From Candidatus Magasanikiibacteriota bacterium (GTDB lineage Bacteria > Patescibacteriota > Patescibacteriia > Magasanikbacterales > UBA922), in assembly GCA_002716765.1 (NCBI GenBank), contig PBBY01000020.1, positions 1-34,910 of the forward strand: 34,910 nt of DNA, written 5' to 3'. The notes under the pieces were generated by a model. The model ran no database searches. It saw nothing but the letters and a program-made list of their open reading frames with translations, and was not told where the DNA came from. The translations under genes and the position numbers were made by a program. Below, in pieces: positions 24,023 through 30,625 of this stretch (the first letter of the stretch is position 1; each line of letters begins with the position of its first letter).

Positions 24023-25552
24023 TTATTTCATGATTTTTTGGTTTTGTATAGTGATTGCGCGGTCGCACTGTATGTGTTCTACAAAATATCTATCATGAGA
24101 AATAAGGAGTACGGCACCGGTAAATTCTTTTATAGCTTGTTCTATAACTTCTTTTGTTTTAATATCTAAATGGTTTGTTGGTTCATCCAAGATAAGAAAA
24201 TCATATTTTTTTTGTGCAAAAACCACAAAACTCAACCTTGCTCGTTGCCCGGGGCTTAACTCTTGTATTTTGTAATTTTGTAAATGTTTTGGAAAAAGAA
24301 ATTTTTCTAGTGTGCCAAATGAGCGACTAAAATCTATGTTCGTTTTTTCTATAACATACTCTCGAACCGTTTTGTTTTTTGGTAAATGGCTTTGGTCTTG
24401 AGAAAAGTATGCCCAAGAAATACTTTCACCAATGCTAATAGTGCCACTTGTTGGAAGTATGTTTTGTTGATCTTGGTTTGCTGCGCTTCCAAGAATAAGT
24501 TTTATGAGTGTAGTTTTTCCTATACCGTTTTTTCCATAAAACCATACTTTTTCATTGCCATATATAGTAAAGTTTGTGTCGATCAGTAGCGGGTCTGATT
24601 TTGGGTAACTAAAAGAGAGGTTTGAAATATCTAGTACCAGTTTTTTATTATGCATGGTGCTTTCTATACTAATGTCTTTTAATTTTTGTTCTTCGTATGC
24701 GGTTATTTCTTCTGATTTTACCTCTCTGTCAATTCTTTTTTTTGCCGCTTTTACCGCCTTACCTCTCTTGTTGCCGCTTTTAATGTTTCTTGCTGATTTA
24801 AGAAGTTTCTCCAAATGTTCTCGTTTCTTTTCTTGTGCAGAAAATGCTTTTTCTCGTTGTTCTATCCACCCAACCTTTTGGAGTAAATAATTATCGTAGT
24901 TACCGGTAAATATATTAAGCTTTTTTTCGTCAATTTCAAAAATAGTATTGGTGGTATTGTTAAGAAATTCTCTATCATGAGAAATAATAATGCAAATACC
25001 GTCAAATGCTTGTATAAATGTTTCAAACCATTCTATTCCTTCTATATCCAAATGGTTTGTAGGTTCATCAAGTAATAGCACTGTTGGTTCAGTAATAAGA
25101 ATTTTTGCTAAATAAAGTTTCATTTTCTGACCTTCGCTAAGTTTGTGTATTGCTAAAAATTCATCAATTACGCCTTCTCGGTGTTTTTGTGTTTCTGTAT
25201 CACCAACAAAAATACCAAGTGACGCAAGTATTTTGTCTACTTTCCATTTTTCTGAATATACATCATCTACAAGGGATTCTATCCACTCGCCAACAAATAA
25301 CTCCTTGTCTTCGCCAGAAAAGACATCTTTAGTAAAAGAAAACTCTTGTGGCAAATAAGCGATTTTTTCACGCGTCAAGTCTACGGTTCCGCTATCCTGT
25401 TTTTCTACCCCCGCGATAATTTTCATTAATGTTGTTTTTCCACAACCATTAAGTCCCACTAGTCCAACTTTTTCTTTATTTCCAAGCAAAAAAGAGATGT
25501 CTGTAAATAGGACATCCGAAAAACTTAAGGATATGTCTTTTGCGTGAATCAT
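24023..25552 (-). CDS. ABC-F family ATPase
   Basis: 509 residues with two ABC domains and no membrane part. Domain 1 has Walker A GLNGCGKTT, signature LSEGQKMKL and Walker B LLLDEPTNHLD. A charged coiled-coil linker rich in Lys (about residues 235-295) follows. Domain 2 has GKNGIGKTT, LSPGQRARL and LILDEPTNHLD. ABC-F proteins act on ribosomes (E-site translation factors or antibiotic protection); the subtype cannot be told from the sequence. The -10 TATAGT at 25563-25568 puts the transcript start about 4 nt before ATG 25552, so it is nearly leaderless. Its promoter region is shared with the divergent gene at 25660. Confidence 0.94.
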   Translation of the reverse strand: MIHAKDISLSFSDVLFTDISFLLGNKEKVGLVGLNGCGKTTLMKIIAGVEKQDSGTVDLTREKIAYLPQEFSFTKDVFSGEDKELFVGEWIESLVDDVYSEKWKVDKILASLGIFVGDTETQKHREGVIDEFLAIHKLSEGQKMKLYLAKILITEPTVLLLDEPTNHLDIEGIEWFETFIQAFDGICIIISHDREFLNNTTNTIFEIDEKKLNIFTGNYDNYLLQKVGWIEQREKAFSAQEKKREHLEKLLKSARNIKSGNKRGKAVKAAKKRIDREVKSEEITAYEEQKLKDISIESTMHNKKLVLDISNLSFSYPKSDPLLIDTNFTIYGNEKVWFYGKNGIGKTTLIKLILGSAANQDQQNILPTSGTISIGESISWAYFSQDQSHLPKNKTVREYVIEKTNIDFSRSFGTLEKFLFPKHLQNYKIQELSPGQRARLSFVVFAQKKYDFLILDEPTNHLDIKTKEVIEQAIKEFTGAVLLISHDRYFVEHIQCDRAITIQNQKIMK

Positions 25553-25591
25553 ATGTTTTTCACTATAGCAAGGATTGGGGAGTGGAGCAAG

Positions 25592-25620
25592 TTGACAAAA
25601 TAATAAAAGTATGATGTAAT
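25592..25620 (+). promoter_or_regulatory. Strong promoter of the 25.7 kb gene
   Basis: TTGACA (25592-25597), 17-bp spacer, TGTAAT (25615-25620). Confidence 0.8.
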
Positions 25621-25659
25621 GTGTGAGTCTTTATTTACCTAGACAAAAGGAGGTTTTGA

Positions 25660-26223
25660 ATGGTAGAAGACGTTAACATTTTACATTACGTAAAACCTGT
25701 TTTTCCGTATTCACCAAGTGATTTTCGTGTCCCGCGCTATACCTGTAATCAGAAAATTGGAACTGTCGAAGAGGAGGAAGTCGCTGCCCGAATTGTACAT
25801 CATTGTATAAGGGAAGGGTGTTGGTGCAAGATTGAACTCCACTCATTTCTTTCAGGTATTAATCTCGAGTATATCGCGATAACACTCGATAATAATAGTC
25901 GCAATGATGTGTTGAGACGTAACCGTCAATCTCAGGCAATGTACAAAGAAAATCTGCTTCGGTACCAACTAAAAGTTGTTTTAACTTTTGGAATATATCA
26001 CTTCTTCGGCAACAATCGTCCTGTGCCCCCAAAACTTAGCAACGTTCCAGAGCTTAATCTGCCGTTTACTGGAGCAGTAAATAGCATGAGTCATGTGCAA
26101 GAAGGTATTGCAAGTTTGACAAAAAAAGGTGCGATTAATATTGTTACTATAAAAGGTAATAAGTGGATTGTTCCTACACCAAAACTTCTGGAACCTCTTT
26201 CAGATTTTCGTGTAAGTAGGTAA
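25660..26223 (+). CDS. Hypothetical protein with matching end motifs
   Basis: 187 residues, with a near-consensus promoter, a strong SD (AAAGGAGG) and a terminator, so it is a monocistronic and probably well-expressed gene. No known family. The middle has EEVAARIVHHCIREGCWCK and a region LRRNRQSQAMYKENLLRYQL that looks helical. Near the C-terminus a helix and strands (VQEGIASLTKKGAINIVTIK) could be a winged-helix element. The motif SDFRVPR near residue 19 recurs as SDFRVSR at the very end. It is neither secreted nor membrane-bound by inspection. Confidence 0.75.
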   Translation: MVEDVNILHYVKPVFPYSPSDFRVPRYTCNQKIGTVEEEEVAARIVHHCIREGCWCKIELHSFLSGINLEYIAITLDNNSRNDVLRRNRQSQAMYKENLLRYQLKVVLTFGIYHFFGNNRPVPPKLSNVPELNLPFTGAVNSMSHVQEGIASLTKKGAINIVTIKGNKWIVPTPKLLEPLSDFRVSR

Positions 26224-26251
26224 CACCCATTTCCTTCCGTTCTTTTATACC

Positions 26252-26277
26252 CACTCTTACGTTGTAAGGGTGTTTTT
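26252..26277 (+). terminator. Intrinsic terminator
   Basis: CACTCTTAC pairs with GTAAGGGTG (one G-T) around GTT, followed by five T. It ends the gene at 25660-26223. Confidence 0.8.
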
Positions 26278-26301
26278 AGTTTCCTCAATAAACACAAAAC
26301 C

Positions 26302-26330
26302 TGTACAAAAGAATCAGTTTCTGTTAAAAT
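26302..26330 (+). promoter_or_regulatory. Promoter of the small membrane protein gene
   Basis: TGTACA (26302-26307), 17-bp spacer, TAAAAT (26325-26330). An SD AAAGGAG precedes ATG 26398. Confidence 0.6.
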
Positions 26331-26397
26331 ACAAAAGATATTATTATTGCAATATATCTGTTGTATATAACTTTTGCTCTTTTAAAGGAGAAGTGTC

Positions 26398-26679
26398 ATG
26401 ATTCATTCCATGCTTTCTGTTGTCTTAAATATCTTTTTAGCATCATTTGTTATTATGATCATGATGCTCTATATTTTTGCTCGAAATGAACGTAAAAACA
26501 AAGAAGTGGTATTTATTAATATCTGCCTGTGTGGTATATTTTCTCTCAGTGTATTTATGCTTATCCAACTTGTGGCAGTTGAGGTTTCGGGTTTGGCCGG
26601 TGGATTTTTACATGTATATGGATTAGTAGTTTTTGCTCTTATGGCAAGAAATGAATTAAAACTTGTCACTACTCAATAA
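26398..26679 (+). CDS. Small membrane protein, three predicted helices
   Basis: 93 residues. Hydrophobic helices lie at about 3-25, 40-60 and 64-82, joined by short loops with a basic ARNERKNKE cytoplasmic turn. No family is recognised. The gene stands alone with its own promoter, an SD AAAGGAG and a downstream hairpin shared with the convergent chorismate mutase gene. Topology is probably N-out, and no enzymatic motif is visible. Confidence 0.7.
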   Translation: MIHSMLSVVLNIFLASFVIMIMMLYIFARNERKNKEVVFINICLCGIFSLSVFMLIQLVAVEVSGLAGGFLHVYGLVVFALMARNELKLVTTQ

Positions 26680-26733
26680 TACTGTATAGGTTCTAGTAAC
26701 TTCTATCCTTTTAGTTCTTAAACCAATAACAAA

Positions 26734-26757
26734 ACACCCTTTATGGGTGTGTATTTT
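26734..26757. terminator. Bidirectional terminator holding the chorismate mutase stop
   Basis: ACACCC (26734-26739) pairs with GGGTGT (26745-26750). The loop TTTAT contains the reverse complement of the minus-gene stop. A T-run follows on the plus strand and a TTTTG on the minus strand. Confidence 0.8.
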
Positions 26758-27016
26758 TTTTATGTTCTTTTACCACTTCTTCCACAATGAGTTGGAAGAT
26801 TTTTGTAATAAGGTTTGTTTCTAGTTTTAGTTTTTTGGCTTGTGTAACAATTTTTTCTAATTGCGCCGCCTCTCTTTTGGTATCCTTTGGTGGAAGACCG
26901 TGCACATGCTTCAGTTCTCCAATTTTTCTGGTTAGAGAAAACCTTTTCGCAAGTAAAGAGAGTAGTTCTGTATTTATAGCATCTATTTCTTTGCGTATTG
27001 AGTGTAATTCTTTCAT
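26741..27016 (-). CDS. aroQ: AroQ-type chorismate mutase
   Basis: 91 residues from ATG 27016 (MKELHSIRKEID). The all-helical AroQ fold has the catalytic pattern: Arg in LHSIRKEIDAINTELLSLL, Lys/Arg in AKRFSLTRKIGELK, then the C-terminal helix IFQLIVEEVVKEHK. It converts chorismate to prephenate. It lies 4 nt after the stop of the U32 gene, so the two are surely co-translated. Prephenate is the known cofactor source for TrhP-type U32 tRNA hydroxylases. The longer start at 27037 would overlap the U32 gene. Confidence 0.92.
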   Translation of the reverse strand: MKELHSIRKEIDAINTELLSLLAKRFSLTRKIGELKHVHGLPPKDTKREAAQLEKIVTQAKKLKLETNLITKIFQLIVEEVVKEHKKNTHP

Positions 27017-27020
27017 ATAC

Positions 27021-28664
27021 TTACAATGTTTCGCCAATTTTTTTATCTTTCATTTTATCTCGAAGTTTGGCAAATTTGGTATCATGCCAAAACATAAGAC
27101 AGCCGTTACACCCTTTTCCGCAACAGGCGTCGGTACCAAATTTTGGTTTTTTTGTTTTAGGCTGCTTGTTGGATTTTGAGATCTCCTTTTTTTCTATTTT
27201 ACAACACACATCGGTTTTTTTGGATTTTTCACAGGGAGATTCTTTGGTACCGCAGCACGACCCTTGTGCTTCTACCGAAAAACTATGCATATCTCTTTTT
27301 AGTCTTGCTGGATCTGTAATAATACTTTTTTCTTTTCGTGCAACTGTATATTGTGGTAATAACTCTTTTATGTTTTTTCCTTCAAGTCCAAGGAAGATAC
27401 TTGCAGGAAGTCTAATAGCCTTGTTTTGTCCTGCTGAAACTGCTTCGGTAACTTCTCCTGTTTCTGCGTCAATGCACTCCGTGATTCGTAGGCGAATTGG
27501 TTCCCATAAAACAGGGGAGAGGATTTCTATTAAGTCTCCGGAGTCAATTCTATTTTTTACTTCAAAAATAATATCATCACCATCCCATTCTCGTATATAT
27601 CCAGCGTTTTCATATTGTGCTACAGATTTTGCGCTATCATAATTATGTGCCAAGTTAGTTAGCCTATTATTATGGAATGCCAAACTGTAACCACGATTTT
27701 GTAGTGTATAGAGTTCTGCTAAAAATGGTTCATGATCCCAGTTTTCTGGATCTGCCACCCACGCATCTATGGCATGTCTGTATGAGCGTGCAACGAGTGC
27801 GGCATAATAATTTGTTTTATTTCTTCCTTCTACTTTTAAACTATCTATACCAAGTTCAAGGTATTCGTTGAGTTTTGGCATAAGACACAAGTCTTTTGCG
27901 TTTAAAATATAGGCACCACGTTCTGTTTCTTGAATTGGCATAAATTCTCCCGGCCTAAACCCTTCCTCTAAGAAAAATTCAAACAAGTCTTTGTTTTCAT
28001 CTGTCAACTGAATTTCTTTGAGTGTGCCATCTTTTAATTGCACATGCATTTTATATTTCCATCGACAGCTTTGTGAACAATTACCTTGGTTTGCCCCACG
28101 TTCGGACAAAAAGTTAGACAGTAAACATCTTCCTGAATATGTCATACACATGGCCCCGTGAATAAATGTTTCCAGCTTTGTGTCTGGGCATTTTTCTTTA
28201 ATTTCTGCGAGTTCCTCAAAACTGACTTCTCGTGCAAGGACTACTAACTCTGCTCCTTGCTCTTTCCAATAATCAACAGTAAGATGGCTGCAGACATTAG
28301 CTTGGGTAGAAACATGTAATTCCAAGTCTGGTGCATGTTTTTTTACAAAAGCAAACACGCCTGGGTCTGCAATAATAACGCCATCTGGGTGTACATCTTT
28401 TATGGTATCTACCAAAGTCTTAAGCTTTGGAATGTCTTTGTTGTGACTAAACAAATTAAGTGTTAAATACACTTTTTTACCTTTTTTATGCGCATATTCT
28501 ATACCTTCTACCAACTCTTCAAGGGTAAATTGTGCTTTTGTTCGTAAAGATAGGTCTGGCGTACCGCAATATACCGCGTCGGCACCATAAAGAATTGCTG
28601 TTTTCATTTTGTGAAGTGACCCTGCTGGCATAAGCAGTTCCGAACGGAGTATTGGTTTTGGCAT
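27021..28664 (-). CDS. trhP: U32 family protein, probable tRNA uridine-34 hydroxylase (TrhP/YegQ-like)
   Basis: 547 residues. The N-terminal TIM-like barrel carries LLMPAGSLHKMKTAILYGADAVY and the U32 signature region ETFIHGAMCMTYSGRCLLSN with the Cys cluster that continues NQGNCSQSCRW. The middle has the U32 C-terminal beta part (GIDSLKVEGRNKTNYY). A Cys-rich tail from about residue 455 ends in TDACCGKGCNGCLMFWHD, a motif also found as small separate proteins. TrhP/YegQ proteins, in gamma-proteobacteria and bacilli, make ho5U34 in tRNA using prephenate. The TrhP subgroup is inferred from family and the chorismate mutase neighbour. No SD is visible. Confidence 0.85.
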   Translation of the reverse strand: MPKPILRSELLMPAGSLHKMKTAILYGADAVYCGTPDLSLRTKAQFTLEELVEGIEYAHKKGKKVYLTLNLFSHNKDIPKLKTLVDTIKDVHPDGVIIADPGVFAFVKKHAPDLELHVSTQANVCSHLTVDYWKEQGAELVVLAREVSFEELAEIKEKCPDTKLETFIHGAMCMTYSGRCLLSNFLSERGANQGNCSQSCRWKYKMHVQLKDGTLKEIQLTDENKDLFEFFLEEGFRPGEFMPIQETERGAYILNAKDLCLMPKLNEYLELGIDSLKVEGRNKTNYYAALVARSYRHAIDAWVADPENWDHEPFLAELYTLQNRGYSLAFHNNRLTNLAHNYDSAKSVAQYENAGYIREWDGDDIIFEVKNRIDSGDLIEILSPVLWEPIRLRITECIDAETGEVTEAVSAGQNKAIRLPASIFLGLEGKNIKELLPQYTVARKEKSIITDPARLKRDMHSFSVEAQGSCCGTKESPCEKSKKTDVCCKIEKKEISKSNKQPKTKKPKFGTDACCGKGCNGCLMFWHDTKFAKLRDKMKDKKIGETL

Positions 28665-28688
28665 AAAGTTTTAGGTTAATCTGTCTCC

Positions 28689-28717
28689 ATAATACCAGGA
28701 TATTAGGAAATGTCCAA
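28689..28717 (-). promoter_or_regulatory. Promoter of the U32-chorismate mutase operon
   Basis: On the minus strand, TTGGAC (28712-28717), a 17-bp spacer and TATTAT (28689-28694). It lies about 18 nt upstream of the expected transcription start before ATG 28664. Confidence 0.7.
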
Positions 28718-28851
28718 GTCACAGGGGTAGGAGGGTCGTTTTGAATGATTATATTGTTAGCCGTGAACCTATAAATATAGAGTAATTATACTGGAGTAGA
28801 AAAAACACTGTTTTATTTTAGGAATAAGGTTATCTTTCCACGCACTAATTA

Positions 28852-28880
28852 TTGACAACAAATTAGTTCGGATTTAGAAT
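28852..28880 (+). promoter_or_regulatory. Consensus promoter of the MerC-like gene
   Basis: TTGACA (28852-28857), 17-bp spacer, TAGAAT (28875-28880). Transcription would begin near 28887. Confidence 0.85.
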
Positions 28881-28886
28881 AAGAAC

Positions 28887-28984
28887 GTGAGATGTATTGC
28901 AACTCATTTTTATTTAGGAGGGTATGAGTTTTTGTAACTCGTAAGCACCTCTCAAACTTTTCTCAAAAAATTAAGGAGTTATGT
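28887..28984 (+). promoter_or_regulatory. Structured leader with alternative hairpins and tiny ORFs
   Basis: Hairpin A: AACTCAT (28901-28907) with ATGAGTT (28924-28930). Hairpin B: TATGAGTT (28923-28930) with AACTCGTA (28936-28943), extended below by GAGG/CCTC (28918-28921 with 28948-28951). They share one strand, so only one can form. Two tiny ORFs overlap them: 28892-28927 (11 codons) and 28924-28944 (6 codons, MSFCNS, preceded by AGGAGG at very short spacing). No ligand class is recognised. Confidence 0.5.
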
Positions 28985-29329
28985 GTGAAAGATAATGCTG
29001 TCTCTAAGGTTGGTCTTTTTTCTTCAATGATATGTGTGGTTCATTGTGTGTTCGCACCATTCTTATCTACCATAATTCCATTTTTTGGAATTGAGGCAGG
29101 TGGGCGATATGTTGAGGTGTTTTTCTGGTTACTGTGTTTGGTCGTCGTTTTTTGGCACGCCTTTAAGACTTCTGGTATCTTTCGGTGCTGTCTCTTGGTT
29201 GTTGCTATAATTGGGACTACAGGCTTATTAACTCATCACCATCTGTTGCTTGATTGTGGTTTTTGTGGGGTGAGCCTGGCAATGTGCTATGGTTTGTTTA
29301 CTAAAAGAGTACCTCATGTTTGTGGTTAG
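28985..29329 (+). CDS. MerC-domain membrane protein
   Basis: 114 residues from GTG 28985, with AAGGAG six nt upstream. Four hydrophobic helices. SMICVVHCVFAPFLS has the Cys-x3-His-Cys of the first helix seen in MerC proteins, and later Cys-rich turns (CGFCGVS) fit metal thiols. MerC proteins move mercury or other metals across the membrane; in genomes without a mer operon the role is uncertain. No other mer gene is here. It is controlled by a strong promoter and an unusual leader. Downstream are two terminators. Confidence 0.8.
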   Translation: MKDNAVSKVGLFSSMICVVHCVFAPFLSTIIPFFGIEAGGRYVEVFFWLLCLVVVFWHAFKTSGIFRCCLLVVAIIGTTGLLTHHHLLLDCGFCGVSLAMCYGLFTKRVPHVCG

Positions 29330-29355
29330 ATGGGAATGTGTTAGAGGTGTATAGG

Positions 29356-29387
29356 GGCAGGTTTTTATTCATAAAACCTGCCTATTT
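29356..29387 (+). terminator. Terminator of the MerC-like gene
   Basis: GGCAGGTTTT pairs with AAAACCTGCC, followed by TATTTT. Confidence 0.85.
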
Positions 29388-29394
29388 TAATGGA

Positions 29395-29422
29395 AAAAAG
29401 TGAGCCAAAAGACTCGCTTTTT
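29395..29422. terminator. Second, bidirectional terminator
   Basis: AAAAAGTGAG pairs with CTCGCTTTTT (one G-T). T-runs flank both sides, so it can also stop transcripts coming from the tRNA side. Confidence 0.8.
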
Positions 29423-29471
29423 ATGTACCGAAATATAAGAACAATGCCACACTGCGCTTGGTTAGCTATAC

Positions 29472-29528
29472 GACTATGACTCACACAAACATGCTATTTG
29501 TATATGTGATTAGTTTGTTTGCATAGTC
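29472..29528. other. Structured intergenic element, possible small RNA
   Basis: GACTATG (29472-29478) pairs with CATAGTC (29522-29528), and CAAACA (29486-29491) pairs with TGTTTG (29516-29521) with a one-sided bulge. An alternative pairing ACAAA (29485-29489) with TTTGT (29497-29501) competes. It lies between two terminators (29395-29422 and 29563-29588). Strand, ends and function are unknown. The rest of the 29423-29562 gap has no ORF. Confidence 0.4.
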
Positions 29529-29562
29529 AAACCTCTAGGACTCTCACCCAATCCTCCACAAC

Positions 29563-29588
29563 AAAACACTCCTTTCGGAGTGTTTTTT
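29563..29588. terminator. Bidirectional terminator beside tRNA-Ser(UGA)
   Basis: AAAACACTCC pairs perfectly with GGAGTGTTTT around TTTC. Six T follow on the plus strand and TTTTG on the minus strand. Confidence 0.88.
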
Positions 29589-29589
29589 G

Positions 29590-29676
29590 CGGAGAGACAG
29601 GGATTCGAACCCTGGGTGGGTTTAACCCCACAACGGTTTTCAAGACCGCCGCCTTAAACCGCTCAGCCATCTCTCC
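29590..29676 (-). tRNA. trnS: tRNA-Ser (UGA)
   Basis: About 87 nt with a 7-bp acceptor stem (GGAGAGA/TCTCTCC), D arm, anticodon loop CTTGAAA with anticodon TGA, a long class-II variable arm, and a T arm with GGTTCGAATCC. The CCA end is not encoded. UGA anticodons of this kind carry modified U34 in many bacteria, relevant to the nearby U32 gene. It is transcribed after tRNA-Ser(GCU). Confidence 0.97.
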
Positions 29677-29711
29677 ATAACCTTAATTTTTTTAGATTGC
29701 ATAAAACAATC

Positions 29712-29804
<93 letters not shown>

Positions 29805-29820
29805 GTAAACAGGTATGGTC

Positions 29821-29852
29821 TATAGTATACGGCAAAAATAGTAATTCGTCAA
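29821..29852 (-). promoter_or_regulatory. Promoter of the tRNA-Ser pair
   Basis: On the minus strand, TTGACG (29847-29852), a 17-bp spacer and TATACT (29824-29829) within TATACTATA. The start is about 13 nt before the tRNA 5' end. Confidence 0.85.
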
Positions 29853-30050
29853 TATTTTTGGATCTAATATTAAATATAGTCTGTGTATAGGATGTTTCTA
29901 TAAAAACCAGATTGTGCTATATATAATGTGTACTTAGTTTCCGGACGTTTTTTGGTACGGTGTATCTATTGTAGTTTTACATGTTTCTGTGCAGAACGTG
30001 TCTATGTAAAGATGTTTTAGTTATTATTTTAACCCTTTACCATTCTGGTA

Positions 30051-30083
30051 TTTACGGATAGGGGAATAATTTGTTATACTATA
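30051..30083 (+). promoter_or_regulatory. Promoter of hsp20
   Basis: TTTACG (30051-30056), 18-bp spacer and TATACTATA (30075-30083). No CIRCE or other heat-shock operator was found. The rest of 29853-30050 shows no ORF or clear structure. Confidence 0.6.
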
Positions 30084-30105
30084 CATAAAATAGCTTCATG
30101 TAATT

Positions 30106-30573
30106 ATGTCATATAATAACAGTGATCAGCCAGAAATTTATGAAATGATTCTTAACCCCCATGGTTCGGAAGGTTCTTCTGTGTCTTCAGTCAAAAAACA
30201 AGAGGAATTTGAGCAATCTGACTGGCATGCTCATCACGATGAAGGGCAATTAGCGGTAGATGTTGCACAAACTAAAAAAGAGGTATATGTTATATCTACT
30301 TTAGCTGGTGCACTTGCCGACAAACTAGAGATTTATGTGCATAATGATTTACTTACCATTCGAGGTATAAGACGAACTCCTTTGTCTGTTGCAACAGGTG
30401 TACACTACTTTCACAAAGAATGTTATTGGGGAAAATTTTCCAGAACTATAGTTTTGCCAGTCGAAGTAAAAGGCGACTTAGCTCGCGCCGAATATAGTAA
30501 TGGTGTGTTAGTTATTCGCGCCCCAAAACAAGTGTCACAAAGAAAAATTCCTATTACCATTATAGAAGACTAG
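30106..30573 (+). CDS. hsp20: Hsp20/alpha-crystallin family small heat-shock protein
   Basis: 155 residues. A variable N-terminal region of about 60 residues, rich in Ser, Glu and His, precedes the alpha-crystallin beta-sandwich (QLAVDVAQTKKEVYVISTLAG, DKLEIYVHNDLLTIRGIR, GKFSRTIVLPVEV). The hallmark GVLVIRAPK lies near the end and an IPITI motif closes the C-terminal tail, which docks into neighbouring subunits (I-x-I). It holds unfolding proteins. It is 52 nt before the vanW-like gene. No SD. Confidence 0.92.
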   Translation: MSYNNSDQPEIYEMILNPHGSEGSSVSSVKKQEEFEQSDWHAHHDEGQLAVDVAQTKKEVYVISTLAGALADKLEIYVHNDLLTIRGIRRTPLSVATGVHYFHKECYWGKFSRTIVLPVEVKGDLARAEYSNGVLVIRAPKQVSQRKIPITIIED

Positions 30574-30625
30574 TAATTTTTTCTGTATTATAACGGTGAT
30601 AGGTGTATCATCAGTTTTTGTTTAT

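Noticed and set aside
26998-27642. 214-codon ORF opposite the U32 gene
   Set aside because: Shadow of the U32 and chorismate mutase coding sequence, with an irregular composition.
28985-29329. Mercury resistance operon
   Set aside because: Only a MerC-like gene is present; no merR, merA, merT or merP is seen, so a mer operon is not supported.
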